Of a stretch of 37,846 nt of DNA, positions 16,928-25,072 are shown one piece after another. How positions within the stretch are numbered: the first letter of the stretch is position 1; each line of letters opens with the position of its first letter. Made by a program: the position numbers and the translations under genes. The notes under the pieces were generated by a model, which searched no databases, was not told the origin of the DNA, and worked only from the letters and a program-made list of their open reading frames with translations. This stretch comes from Oscillospiraceae bacterium (GTDB lineage Bacteria > Bacillota > Clostridia > Oscillospirales > WRJC01), in the NCBI GenBank assembly GCA_009780985.1, contig WQYZ01000020.1:1-37846 (forward strand), given 5' to 3'.

Positions 16928-17905
16928 ATGAAAAAAATGTCAAAAGTATTTACAATCGCAATTATTGCGATTATGCTGTGCCCAATGCTGAACTTCGGCG
17001 TATTCGCGGCGGCTGACCCGATAGTAATAGACTTTTCAAAGTACGATTACGTGGAAGACGTGCTGGATTCATCCACAGGCGGAGACGGCGAATTCGACAT
17101 TGTAAACGACGGGGACAAAAGAGTGCTGTATGCCGAATGTACGGACGGCTACGACCCGGCGGACGACCCCGACGGCACAAGTACAAAAGGCGACTTATAT
17201 TCTCCTATAACCAACTTTGCCGATTTAAACGTTAACGCGGACACATATCAATGGATAAAATTCGGATTGAAAAACGAAAGCGCCGCTCCGGGCTTTGAAG
17301 TCCATTTCAGCGCGCCGGATATGGGGATAGGCTTCAGCGTTTCGACTTCGATAACTTTCGACATCAATCCCAACAGCGGCTATACGGATTATGTTTTCAA
17401 TGTTACGGACCAGTGCAAAAAATATTATCCGAAACGCGCGGCGGACGTCGATGACCCCAATGTTTATCCGGACTACTGGCACGGGCTGATAGACCAGCTC
17501 AGGCTTGACTTTATGTATTACGAAGAAAGCGGCGGACATGCAAAGACAGGCGACAAAATGGAAATCGAATATATCGCGTTCTTTGATTCCGAAGCCGCCG
17601 CCAATGCCTGGACATATACTCCCGCAAGAACCGCCGCTCAGTATGACGCGGAAAAAGCCGCAGCAGCGGCAGCCACAACCTTAGCGACAACATTGGCTCC
17701 CACGACCCAGCAGATTACAGATGCCCAGACTAATGCCGGCGATATTTCCGGCGCGGCGTCCGCCGACACGTCCGGCGCGCCCGACACCACCGCGGCAAGC
17801 TCAAGCGGCAGTTCCGGCAATGCTGTTTTATGGATTATTATCGCTGTCGCCGCCGTGATTGTCATAGTCATAATAGTTGTTTTAGTCACAAGAAAGAAAA
17901 AGTAA
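16928..17905 (+). CDS. Surface protein with C-terminal membrane anchor
   Basis: A protein of about 325 residues. A signal peptide covers about residues 1-27, ending FGVFAAA. An ectodomain of about 200 residues, rich in Asp, Tyr, Phe and Gly and with mostly strand character, follows. Then come a low-complexity Ala/Thr/Ser stalk of about 70 residues and a hydrophobic helix (VLWIIIAVAAVIVIVIIVVL) with a TRKKK stop-transfer tail. This is a type I membrane layout, suggesting an outward-facing domain held off the membrane by a stalk, perhaps carbohydrate-binding; no named domain is recognised. I chose ATG 16928, as AGGTGG lies 11 nt upstream; the GTG at 16913 lies inside that region. Confidence 0.7.
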   Translation: MKKMSKVFTIAIIAIMLCPMLNFGVFAAADPIVIDFSKYDYVEDVLDSSTGGDGEFDIVNDGDKRVLYAECTDGYDPADDPDGTSTKGDLYSPITNFADLNVNADTYQWIKFGLKNESAAPGFEVHFSAPDMGIGFSVSTSITFDINPNSGYTDYVFNVTDQCKKYYPKRAADVDDPNVYPDYWHGLIDQLRLDFMYYEESGGHAKTGDKMEIEYIAFFDSEAAANAWTYTPARTAAQYDAEKAAAAAATTLATTLAPTTQQITDAQTNAGDISGAASADTSGAPDTTAASSSGSSGNAVLWIIIAVAAVIVIVIIVVLVTRKKK

Positions 17906-17929
17906 AAGATATAAAAAATAAAAAATAAT

Positions 17930-17958
17930 TTGACATAATTTATTTTATATAGTATAAT
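17930..17958 (+). promoter_or_regulatory. Consensus sigma-A promoter for proS
   Basis: TTGACA at 17930-17935, a 17-nt spacer and TATAAT at 17953-17958: both hexamers match the consensus exactly. Transcription would start near 17965, about 65 nt before the proS ATG. An inverted repeat overlaps this start. Confidence 0.85.
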
Positions 17959-17996
17959 AAATACTAAAATTATAATTTTTTGTAATTTTAGTATTT
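17959..17996 (+). promoter_or_regulatory. AT-only inverted repeat over the proS transcription start
   Basis: Arms at 17959-17972 and 17983-17996 are 14-bp perfect complements (core ATACTAAAATTA), with a 10-nt loop. It begins directly after the -10 box and covers the likely transcription start; the right arm ends in a T run. It could be an operator, or an RNA hairpin at the 5' end of the message acting as a stabiliser or attenuator. No matching copy was seen elsewhere in the window. Confidence 0.6.
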
Positions 17997-18028
17997 TTGT
18001 TTAAATATTTTAAAGGAGAGATTGAAAA

Positions 18029-19468
18029 ATGGCAGACAAGACAGACAAAAAACTTCTCGAAGAAATAACGCCGATTGAAGAAGATTTCGCACAGTGGTAC
18101 ACAGACATAGTTAAAAAAGCTGAGCTTATCGATTATTCCAGCGTAAAAGGGTGCGTTATTCTCCGACCATACGGGTACGCTGTTTGGGAAAATATACAGA
18201 AAATAATAGATAATATGTTTAAAAAGACAGGTCACAGCAACGTTTATATGCCATTATTTATCCCCGAAACTCTTTTAAACAAAGAGAAAGACCACATCGA
18301 GGGTTTTGCCCCCGAAGTCGCCTGGGTGACGCGCGGCGGTTCGGAAGAACTGACTGAGAAGCTGTGCGTTCGCCCCACATCAGAAACTTTGTTCTGCGAA
18401 CATTACGCAAATACGGTAAAATCGTACAGAGACCTGCCTAAGCTATATAACCAATGGTGTTCTGTAGTGCGCTGGGAAAAAACGACGCGCCCGTTTTTAA
18501 GAACGCGCGAGTTTTTATGGCAGGAAGGTCATACAGTCCATGCAACGCATGAGGACGCGCTTGAAGAAACTTTGCGTATGCTGGACGTCTACGCCGACTT
18601 CTGCGAAAATTATTTATGTATGCCGGTAGTAAAGGGGCAGAAAACAGACAAAGAGAAGTTTGCGGGAGCAGTCGCGACATATACCGTAGAGAGTATGATG
18701 CACGACGGAAAAGCCCTGCAGGCAGGGACATCGCATTATTTCGGCGATAAATTCGCTAAAGCGTTTGATATAAAATATCTCGATAAAAACAACGAACTGA
18801 AATACTGCTTCCAGACGTCGTGGGGAATTTCGACGCGTCTAATCGGCGGTATAATAATGGCGCACGGCGACAACAGGGGACTTGTCCTTCCCCCGGCAGT
18901 CGCGCCTGTGCAAATCAGAATCATGCCGATTGCGTCGCATAAACCGGGAGTTTTAGAAAAAGCAGGCGAGTTAAAGAACCGTCTCGAAGAAAAATTCCGG
19001 TGCGATATAGATTTGACCGACACATCAGCCGGATTTAAATTCGCGGAACAGGAAATGCGCGGAATCCCGCTGCGGCTCGAAATCGGACCGAAAGATATTG
19101 AACAGAATCAGTGCGTATTTGTCCGCCGCGACACAAGTGAAAAAATCACATGTTCTATTGATGTAATAGAATCCAAAGCAGAAGAACTTTTAAACTTAAT
19201 CTCTAAGAATTTATATGAAAAGGCTCTTGAAAACCGCAGAAACAAAACTTTCACAGCTAAAAATCTTGATGAAATTATAGAGATTGCAAAAACAAGTACA
19301 GGATTTATCAAGGCAATGTGGTGCGGAGACGAAAAGTGCGAAGTTATTCTCAAAGAAAAAGCCGACATTTCTTCGCGTTGTATCGTAGACGAAGATCATA
19401 TATCTGACACATGCGTGTGCTGCGGGAAAAAAGCCGATAAGTTGTTATACTGGGGTACGGCGTATTAA
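18029..19468 (+). CDS. proS: Prolyl-tRNA synthetase, archaeal/eukaryotic type (type 3)
   Basis: Charges tRNA-Pro with proline. Class II, 479 residues, without the editing insertion of classical bacterial ProRS, so of the archaeal/eukaryotic-like type found in many Clostridia. Motif 1 region [27 protein letters not shown]; motif 2 [21 protein letters not shown]; motif 3 VAPVQIRI region with GLVLPP. The C-terminal zinc-binding domain has the Cys residues CGDEKC and CVCCGKKA, and the protein ends in YWGTAY, with the conserved terminal Tyr. GGAGAG precedes the ATG. Confidence 0.97.
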   Translation: MADKTDKKLLEEITPIEEDFAQWYTDIVKKAELIDYSSVKGCVILRPYGYAVWENIQKIIDNMFKKTGHSNVYMPLFIPETLLNKEKDHIEGFAPEVAWVTRGGSEELTEKLCVRPTSETLFCEHYANTVKSYRDLPKLYNQWCSVVRWEKTTRPFLRTREFLWQEGHTVHATHEDALEETLRMLDVYADFCENYLCMPVVKGQKTDKEKFAGAVATYTVESMMHDGKALQAGTSHYFGDKFAKAFDIKYLDKNNELKYCFQTSWGISTRLIGGIIMAHGDNRGLVLPPAVAPVQIRIMPIASHKPGVLEKAGELKNRLEEKFRCDIDLTDTSAGFKFAEQEMRGIPLRLEIGPKDIEQNQCVFVRRDTSEKITCSIDVIESKAEELLNLISKNLYEKALENRRNKTFTAKNLDEIIEIAKTSTGFIKAMWCGDEKCEVILKEKADISSRCIVDEDHISDTCVCCGKKADKLLYWGTAY

Positions 19469-19490
19469 TGCGGCGCATTGGAATAAATTT

Positions 19491-19517
19491 GTAGGGGCGG
19501 GAAAACCCCGCCCCTAC
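19491..19517. terminator. GC-rich hairpin between convergent proS and a small gene; GTAGGG family
   Basis: GTAGGGGCGGG at 19491-19501 pairs perfectly with CCCGCCCCTAC at 19507-19517 around a 5-nt loop. It lies between the ends of two convergent genes, where it could end transcription from both sides, though it lacks a T run. Its GTAGGG end marks it as a short member of the repeat family seen at 8931, 31631 and 34157. Confidence 0.65.
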
Positions 19518-19542
19518 GCAACATATCATGCGTATCATATTT

Positions 19543-19764
19543 CTACAAATCGTCCGCGTCCTGATCGGGTTCGTCGCCGTCGTAAAACATACCGGTGTAT
19601 GAGCCGAGAACGTCGCTTTTAATTCTTGCGTCGGATGCCGAACGCATTTTTTTTGCTGTATCTTTCGCTTTTTTCATACCGGTACTGTTCATGTTGAACA
19701 TATTCATATCGTGCGTTTTAATTCTATTTTTATCTCTGTTTTTAAAATTTTTAGGAGGAATCAT
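19543..19764 (-). CDS. Small conserved hypothetical protein
   Basis: A 73-residue charged protein with a basic N-terminal half and an acidic tail. The core SDVLGSYTGM and the end QDADDL look like a short conserved protein found in gut Clostridia whose members commonly end in QDADDL; no function is known to me. It lies between proS and rpmE on the opposite strand. The ribosome binding site is weak (AGGGAA about 15 nt upstream), and starts at internal ATGs are possible. Confidence 0.6.
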   Translation of the reverse strand: MIPPKNFKNRDKNRIKTHDMNMFNMNSTGMKKAKDTAKKMRSASDARIKSDVLGSYTGMFYDGDEPDQDADDL

Positions 19765-19884
19765 ACTTATTATTTATTCCCTGTCCTTTCTGTTCTTTCT
19801 GAAATAAATTGATATTATCAGATATTATCCCTTTTTCTGAAATAATTATTCAAATAAAAATTTTTAAGTTTTTTGAAAAAACTG

Positions 19885-19913
19885 TTGAAAATATATTTTA
19901 AATATGATATAAT
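19885..19913 (+). promoter_or_regulatory. Sigma-A-like promoter for rpmE
   Basis: TTGAAA at 19885-19890, a 17-nt spacer and TATAAT at 19908-19913, with a TG before the -10. The message would start near 19920, giving a leader of about 90 nt that contains the palindrome at 19928-19948. Confidence 0.75.
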
Positions 19914-19927
19914 ATTATTTATTGTTG

Positions 19928-19948
19928 ACACTGAACGTCGCTCAGTGT
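19928..19948. repeat. Short palindrome, ACACTGA/TCAGTGT
   Basis: 7-bp perfect arms at 19928-19934 and 19942-19948, at the start of the rpmE leader. The pairing and nearby GCTCAG core resemble the ACTGAGC/GCTCAGT hairpins at 20297-20317, 31725-31741 and 34176-34192. Confidence 0.6.
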
Positions 19949-20008
19949 TATAAATTGTTTAATTAAAGTAAAAAAGTTTTTTAATAATATAACGAGGTGC
20001 ACAATCAA

Positions 20009-20212
20009 ATGAAAGAGAAAATTCATCCCCAATATTATGACGTAACAGTAAAATGCGCGTGTGGAGAACAAATAACAACCCGCTCAACAAAAAAAGATAT
20101 AAAAGTCGACATCTGCTCAAAATGCCATCCGTTCTTTACAGGCAAGCAGAAATTTGTTGACGCAGGCGGCAGAGTCGATAAATTTAAAAAACGTTACGGA
20201 GACAAAGTATAA
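20009..20212 (+). CDS. rpmE: 50S ribosomal protein L31
   Basis: A zinc-binding ribosomal protein at the subunit interface. 67 residues, normal. It opens [18 protein letters not shown] and keeps the zinc Cys set of the C-plus form: Cys-x-Cys, then [11 protein letters not shown] place the start at ATG 20009, with AGGTG 9 nt upstream, rather than the in-frame GTG 12 nt earlier that overlaps that site. It has its own promoter. Hairpins lie on both sides. Confidence 0.96.
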   Translation: MKEKIHPQYYDVTVKCACGEQITTRSTKKDIKVDICSKCHPFFTGKQKFVDAGGRVDKFKKRYGDKV

Positions 20213-20221
20213 CGTTTATAT

Positions 20222-20250
20222 AATCAACTTCTCGCAAGCGAAAGTTGATT
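20222..20250. repeat. Palindrome, AATCAACTT/AAGTTGATT ends, short core
   Basis: Perfect 9-bp arms (20222-20230 and 20242-20250) around a TCGC-AA-GCGA core. It is a compact relative of the element at 15193-15272. It starts 10 nt after the rpmE stop codon, so may act as its terminator, although no T run follows. Confidence 0.7.
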
Positions 20251-20296
20251 CGCAGTTTATCTGATATTATTTGATAATAATTTTACTGTCACAGTT

Positions 20297-20317
20297 AAAC
20301 TGAGCTACGCTCAGTTT
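20297..20317. repeat. Palindrome AAACTGAGC/GCTCAGTTT
   Basis: Perfect 9-bp arms (20297-20305, 20309-20317) around a 3-nt TAC loop, in the gap between rpmE and hflX. Its ACTGAGC/GCTCAGT core recurs at 31725-31741 and 34176-34192. Confidence 0.75.
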
Positions 20318-20321
20318 ATTT

Positions 20322-20342
20322 AGCCTGATTTATACTCAGGCT
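20322..20342 (+). terminator. Weak hairpin terminator upstream of hflX
   Basis: AGCCTGA at 20322-20328 pairs with TCAGGCT at 20336-20342 around a 7-nt loop, followed by TTATTGC. With the two palindromes just upstream it forms a row of three hairpins that could end rpmE transcription. The 7-bp stem and broken T run make it weak. Confidence 0.45.
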
Positions 20343-20432
20343 TTATTGCGGCAGTATTTTTTTGTTTGTTCTCCAGAATATTTTTAATTTATTTTAACAA
20401 AACTAATAAAAATTAAAAGGAGAAACCGCTTA

Positions 20433-21788
20433 ATGAGTATTACAAATATTAACGAAAAATTTGAAAAAACAGACAGAACAAAAATGACTGAAATAATTAC
20501 CGAAACAGAAGATAAAGCGATTTTAATCGCTATAATTACGCCTGAAACATCCGAAAACGAATGCCTGATCTCGCTCGCGGAGCTTGAAAGACTTGCGGAC
20601 ACAGCCGGAATATCGTCTGCCGCGCGCATGTTTCAAAACAGGCAGTCGCCCGAGCCCGCAACTTATATCGGCAAAGGAAAGTTGGACGAGGCGAAAGATA
20701 TAATCAAAACAAGCAATATAAATATTGCGATATTCGACGACGAACTGTCGCCGTCGCAGATAAAAAATATCGAGGACTGCTTAAATATAGAAGTCGTCGA
20801 TCGGACAATGCTTATTTTGGAGATATTCGAAAAACACGCGCACACAAGCGAGGGTAAACTGCAGGTCGAAATCGCACAGCTCCGCTACACTATGCCGCGG
20901 CTCACCGGCAAAGGCAAAGCGATGTCGAGGCTCGGCGGAGGCGCGGCAAGTTCCGGAGCCGGCGCGGGCGGTGCGGGCGGAGCCCGCAGAGGAGCAGGCG
21001 AAACCAAACTCGAAATTGAGCGCAGAAACGTAAAATCGCGTATCGCCGCACTTGAGGAAGAAATCAAACAGCTTGAAGTATCAAGAGGCGTCATGCGTTC
21101 GCGCAGGGAAAAAACGGGAATCACAAATATTTCCATCGCGGGATACACGAACTCCGGCAAATCCACTCTGCTGAACTATCTCACAAACGCCGGCGTTCTC
21201 GCAGAAAATAAACTGTTTGCCACATTGGACCCGACCACCCGCAAGTTGAAACTCCCGAACGGCACCGAAACGCTTTTAACCGACACTGTCGGACTTATCA
21301 GAAAACTGCCTCATCATCTTGTAAGAGCCTTTAAATCGACGCTTGACGAGATTAACTACGCAGATATAATTTTGCTTTTAGTCGACATATCAGACCCCGA
21401 ACATCAGGCGCAGCTTGATGTGACAAAATCGCTTTTAATAGAAATGGGCGTAACAGACAAGCCTATACTGACAGTTTATAACAAAATAGATATGATTGAC
21501 GAAGAAAATGAGATTTTTGAACGCATGGACGACGAAGCGTATATATCCGCAAAAACCGGCGAAGGAATCGAGAATCTGATGTTCAAGATACAGGAAGTTT
21601 TAGAAAAACAGCGTAAACAGGCGACGTTTATTTTCCCGTTTAACGGTAAAGAACAAGGATATATAAATTATTTGTACAAAAACGCAGTGGTTTCAGATGT
21701 CGAATACGGCGAGGACGGCGCGACCGTCACAGCCGTTGTGGACGAAAAAACCAAAAATATGTACGGCGAATATCTGATGGTAAGATAA
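20433..21788 (+). CDS. hflX: Ribosome-associated GTPase HflX
   Basis: HflX splits stalled 70S ribosomes, mainly under heat stress. 451 residues. The N-terminal domain shows YIGKGKLDEAKDII, then FDDELSPSQIKNIE and VVDRTMLILEIFEKHAHTSEGKLQVE, all family hallmarks. GTPase motifs: G1 GYTNSGKSTL, G3 DTVGLI, G4 NKID. The linker between the two domains is expanded: residues 168-188 are nearly all Gly, Ala and Ser, where related proteins have a short GGGIGTRGPGETK. Start at ATG with AAGGAG upstream. No promoter stood out. Confidence 0.97.
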   Translation: MSITNINEKFEKTDRTKMTEIITETEDKAILIAIITPETSENECLISLAELERLADTAGISSAARMFQNRQSPEPATYIGKGKLDEAKDIIKTSNINIAIFDDELSPSQIKNIEDCLNIEVVDRTMLILEIFEKHAHTSEGKLQVEIAQLRYTMPRLTGKGKAMSRLGGGAASSGAGAGGAGGARRGAGETKLEIERRNVKSRIAALEEEIKQLEVSRGVMRSRREKTGITNISIAGYTNSGKSTLLNYLTNAGVLAENKLFATLDPTTRKLKLPNGTETLLTDTVGLIRKLPHHLVRAFKSTLDEINYADIILLLVDISDPEHQAQLDVTKSLLIEMGVTDKPILTVYNKIDMIDEENEIFERMDDEAYISAKTGEGIENLMFKIQEVLEKQRKQATFIFPFNGKEQGYINYLYKNAVVSDVEYGEDGATVTAVVDEKTKNMYGEYLMVR

Positions 21789-21809
21789 ATTAAATGGATA
21801 ATTTTTTGA

Positions 21810-21899
21810 ACTCCCTCCGTCGCTTCGCGCCACCTCCCTCTTGGAGGGAGGTGGCAAACGCCGCGAGTTTACTCGCAATTAGCGTTTGACGGAGGGAGT
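21810..21899. repeat. Multi-hairpin palindromic element with ACTCCCTCCGTC ends
   Basis: Outer 12-bp arms at 21810-21821 and 21888-21899 are perfect complements. Inside is an 11-bp perfect hairpin, CCACCTCCCTC at 21830-21840 with GAGGGAGGTGG at 21844-21854, then an AAACGC/GCGTTT pair enclosing GCGAGT/ACTCGC. It follows the hflX stop, and a T run on both sides means it could also serve as a terminator. Elements of this kind, with CTCCCTCCGTC ends, are widespread in gut Clostridia genomes. Confidence 0.8.
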
Positions 21900-21929
21900 C
21901 CAATTTTTTATCACGTTTTTGATTTAATT

Positions 21930-22046
21930 TTATCCCGGTTTATAGCTGTCTTTGAGTGTGACAATTCTGTTGTATGTCTTATCGTATTTGCTGTCTTTAT
22001 AAAAATATCCCATCCGCACAAACTGGAATCTCTCGTATGCGATGAT
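21930..22046 (-). pseudogene. glnS: C-terminal remnant of glutaminyl-tRNA synthetase
   Basis: About 38 codons that read YERFQFVRMGYFYKDS, then KTYNRIVTLKDSYKPG and a stop. These are the last residues of GlnRS (compare E. coli QFEREGYF and FNRTVGLRDTW). Upstream, the frame runs into the 3' end of the MetRS-like gene without further GlnRS similarity, so only the tail survives. No start codon or ribosome binding site belongs to it. It is a leftover of a glnS gene lost or replaced at this site. Confidence 0.75.
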
Positions 22047-22050
22047 TTGG

Positions 22051-23976
22051 TTATTCAAATTGTGAAGAATGCTTCTTGAAAAAATCAACGCGAGGCTCAA
22101 GAAATTTTAATTTATGTTCGGCTTTCGTAAAGAATGTGAGTGGTTCAAAAATGTATTTCCATTCCCATATACGTTTATCAACGCCGAGATATTCGCGAAT
22201 CATTTCGCACCCCACTGGCGTTATTGGATGAAACAATGCGGCGGCGGTTCTGACTATATGAAAACTGTCTGCCAATAATTGTCCTATATCCTCTGCGTTT
22301 TCGCTCCGGCTTCGCGCTGCCCAATCCTTACTTGCATCTCTAAGATAAATGTTCAGCAATTCAAATATTTTATCGAAAGATAATGTAGTCATCAAGTTCT
22401 CGTATTCCAATATTGTTTTATCGGAGCTTTTTTTGACACCTTCATTTACCGCATATTCAGGCAGTGCGCCGCCGTTATATTTTTGTACGGTGTAGAAGCA
22501 GGAACGAATAAGCCGGTTGAATATATTTGTGACTAAATTCCCCTCATTCAGAACCGTGTCGAATCCTTCGTTGTTTTTTAGAAGCGCTTTAGGCTCAAAC
22601 CCCACGCTGCGTTCACTCAGACTGGTATTCATAAAATGCAAACGGAGTTGTTCCGCAGTATAATAATCGAGAAGTTCAGCCGCTTTAGGCGGCTTAATTT
22701 CACTGCTGCTGGAAGCCTTTGTTTTCCCAAAAAGAATATGACGGTTCGGCACTATAAGAGGTAATTTGTACCCTTCATTCAATGCCATAAAAATTCCCAT
22801 TTCAGCGATTCCGTAAAAATATATATTATCCTCTCCAAGAAATTGATAAATCTTCGTGTCGTCCGATTTCCACCATTCTTCCCACTTTACGCCGTCCGTT
22901 CCGTCGCCCAAAACTGTTTTTGTGAACGATATCGGAGCCCAAAGCGATTCAGGCCAAACCCAAAAGGTTAATCCCGCTATACCATCCTTTTCAGGAACCG
23001 GAACGCCCCAATTTACGTTGCCGGACAATCTGAAAGGCACAAGCGTTTTACCTGTTCGATATCTGATTCCGTTCTGTGTCAAAACTGAAACCGCCTTTTC
23101 CCTGATATCTAAGTTTTCAAATTCAAGAACCCATGAAGTCTTTTGCCCGTCCTCAATTATGTTAAAAGGCGGCATCTCTTTAATGTCTTTTATTTCATCA
23201 ATCAATTCTTTTTTTACATAAATAGACGGCTTTTTCAAAAATTCCCGTATAACTGTGAGCAGTGTTTTGCGGCAGGCTGGGTCTTTTTCCCATTTATCTA
23301 ACACATCTTTCAAGCGTTCTTCATATGCGGGAAGGTCAAAAAACCAGTTATCGACCGGAACACGCTCCGGTGTCTTTCCTGAAAGGACACTGACCGGCTC
23401 GATAAGTTCATCCGGTTTGTACTGATGCCCCAGAGAACACTCGTCGGCATAAGCGTTTTCAGACTTGCACCCCTGTATCGGACAGCGGCCTTTTACCTGA
23501 CGTCCATTAAGGTAAACGCCTTTTTCCGCGTCATAAAACTGCATTGTACGTTCCAGTTTCAAAGCCCCGTTTTTATAAAGTTTTTCAAATATTTCCGCTG
23601 ATAAAGCGGCATGTATTTCCCCCGCTTCGCCTAATGCCGAACCTGCGTATATATCGAGTGAAATCTGATACCTGCCAATTATCTCTTTCTGCATTTCGTG
23701 ATTTCGCGCCACAAAATCCGTTAGACTGCCCGTAAAGCCGCCATTCACCGCCTTTTCGTAACCCAATTCGACTCCGCTCCCATAACAGTCAACGCCCGAA
23801 ATAAACAAAACATTTTCTGCGCCGATACGGTCGCGCATGAACCGTGCTAATATATCCGCGTGTACGAAATATCCGCCGATATAATGAAAGTATAATTCTT
23901 TTTCGCCGTATGGCATACCTCCGGTTATGACCACTCTTTTGGGGAATGTCGGTCTGGATGATTCTTTATCTATCAT
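22051..23976 (-). CDS. Methionyl-tRNA-synthetase-like class I paralog with altered signatures
   Basis: 641 residues, clearly of the MetRS type. Conserved pieces: VVITGGMPYG, FISGVDCYGSG, a zinc knuckle with CPIQGC and CSLGH (about residues 165-184), DNWFFDLPAYEERL, and VNWGVPVP followed by FWVWPESLWAPISF. Yet the HIGH position reads near YFHY (29-32) and the KMSKS position reads GKTKASSSSE (417-426); the second zinc pair is absent and about 60 extra residues sit near 245-315. It is therefore probably not the housekeeping MetRS and may do another reaction or none. GGAG precedes the ATG. It overlaps no gene but ends right at the glnS remnant. Confidence 0.75.
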   Translation of the reverse strand: MIDKESSRPTFPKRVVITGGMPYGEKELYFHYIGGYFVHADILARFMRDRIGAENVLFISGVDCYGSGVELGYEKAVNGGFTGSLTDFVARNHEMQKEIIGRYQISLDIYAGSALGEAGEIHAALSAEIFEKLYKNGALKLERTMQFYDAEKGVYLNGRQVKGRCPIQGCKSENAYADECSLGHQYKPDELIEPVSVLSGKTPERVPVDNWFFDLPAYEERLKDVLDKWEKDPACRKTLLTVIREFLKKPSIYVKKELIDEIKDIKEMPPFNIIEDGQKTSWVLEFENLDIREKAVSVLTQNGIRYRTGKTLVPFRLSGNVNWGVPVPEKDGIAGLTFWVWPESLWAPISFTKTVLGDGTDGVKWEEWWKSDDTKIYQFLGEDNIYFYGIAEMGIFMALNEGYKLPLIVPNRHILFGKTKASSSSEIKPPKAAELLDYYTAEQLRLHFMNTSLSERSVGFEPKALLKNNEGFDTVLNEGNLVTNIFNRLIRSCFYTVQKYNGGALPEYAVNEGVKKSSDKTILEYENLMTTLSFDKIFELLNIYLRDASKDWAARSRSENAEDIGQLLADSFHIVRTAAALFHPITPVGCEMIREYLGVDKRIWEWKYIFEPLTFFTKAEHKLKFLEPRVDFFKKHSSQFE

Positions 23977-24011
23977 AGTATTATTTCTCCTTTTTTGTTT
24001 TTTGATTTTAT

Positions 24012-24270
24012 TTAAAACTTATCATCGTAATCTTCTCTTAATAAATCTGCCTGCTGTCGAAGATACGACTGCATCATATGTTCAGGAGTAACGTCATATG
24101 ATTCGGCAATTTTTTAAACAATTCGTAATCCTCATGTCTTACGCCAATTGTAACATCTTTACATAATTCGTGATAAAACGGATTTTTTACTCCTTTAATC
24201 AAATCTTCTTTTGTATATCATTTTTTTCAAATATATTTGGTTTTTCAGGATTTCCCCATTCCATTTTCAT
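24012..24270 (-). pseudogene. Small conserved protein, twice frameshifted
   Basis: Joining three frames gives an 86-residue protein: MKMEWGNPEKPNIFEKN, then KGVKNPFYHELCKDVTIGVRHEDYELF, then ESYDVTPEHMMQSYL and REDYDDKF and stop. The two breaks fall in A runs of the coding strand (near 24219 and 24115), each explained by one missing A. A GAGG site precedes its ATG, 6 nt after the methyltransferase stop, so it was the next gene in that operon. The last part looks like the helix of a ribbon-helix-helix or antitoxin-like protein. Function unknown. Confidence 0.65.
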
Positions 24271-24276
24271 AAAACC

Positions 24277-25032
24277 TCACACTCTCCCGACATAGCTTTC
24301 CGTAAAGTGCGGGAAATTCAAAATCCCGTTTACATTATATTCATCGAACAATTCATTCAATTCTTTAACAAACCCGCGATATTTTTCAGGATCTTCACTT
24401 TCTCTTGGGATATATGACGCCGATACATTTCTGCCTATAAAACTTTCGCGGTCAAACTCCAAATCGTTTCTGAAAGTTCTAACTTCGCAAACTCTGTCTG
24501 CAAAAAATTCCAAATAATCTTCTGGCGGTCCCCCGCTTCCTCCCAAACCTTTTGAGTCTATACTGTACTTTTCGCGTATGACATATTCTTTTTTGATAAT
24601 ATCGCACTTGGAATCTCTTATATTCCAGACAAGTACAACTTTCCCGCTATCCTTTAAAACCCGTTGACACTCTGCTTTAAACGCTTGTCTGTCGAACCAG
24701 TGAAACGCCTGCGCCGCCGTCACAAAATCTACGTTGTGTTCAGGCAATCCCGTATTTTCCGCAGGGGCGTTGACAGAAACGAAATTCTTATATTCTGACA
24801 AATCTTCTATGGCAGTTTGACGCATATCGCCGTTCGGCTCAACGCAGTAAACATGACTGCCCCGCTCTAACAAAAGGCGGCTGAAAATTCCCGTCCCTGC
24901 GCCTATATCGGCGATTATGCTGTCTTTGCTGAACCCAACCTCCGAATATAAATAGTCCATAAGTTCTTTTGGGTACGTCGGTCTGAATTTTTTGTATATA
25001 TCGGCTTTCCCTGTGAATCTGTCTTCGTTCAT
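24277..25032 (-). CDS. Class I SAM-dependent methyltransferase
   Basis: 251 residues. SAM-binding motif I is IADIGAGTGIFS (about residues 40-51), followed by VYCVEPNGDM (motif II acidic loop) and a post-II region with VTAAQAFHWFD, the form seen in small-molecule methyltransferases of the UbiE/Methyltransf_11 group. The substrate is unknown. GGGGGAG lies upstream of the ATG. Downstream is the frameshifted small gene at 24012-24270, upstream the toxin-like pseudogene pair. Confidence 0.88.
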   Translation of the reverse strand: MNEDRFTGKADIYKKFRPTYPKELMDYLYSEVGFSKDSIIADIGAGTGIFSRLLLERGSHVYCVEPNGDMRQTAIEDLSEYKNFVSVNAPAENTGLPEHNVDFVTAAQAFHWFDRQAFKAECQRVLKDSGKVVLVWNIRDSKCDIIKKEYVIREKYSIDSKGLGGSGGPPEDYLEFFADRVCEVRTFRNDLEFDRESFIGRNVSASYIPRESEDPEKYRGFVKELNELFDEYNVNGILNFPHFTESYVGRV

Positions 25033-25072
25033 ATGGTTTCTCCCCCAAAATTTATATATAAAATATCAATAA

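Noticed and set aside
17945-18235. Open frame on the minus strand over the proS promoter
   Set aside because: It covers the promoter and the 5' end of proS and shows no family motif or ribosome binding site.
12187-19468. T-box leaders for the synthetase genes
   Set aside because: The leaders of hisS, aspS and proS are short, and I found no T-box-like conserved sequence in them.
19491-19517. Strong intrinsic terminator for proS
   Set aside because: The hairpin is perfect but no T run follows on either side; it is listed as a possible terminator only at moderate confidence.
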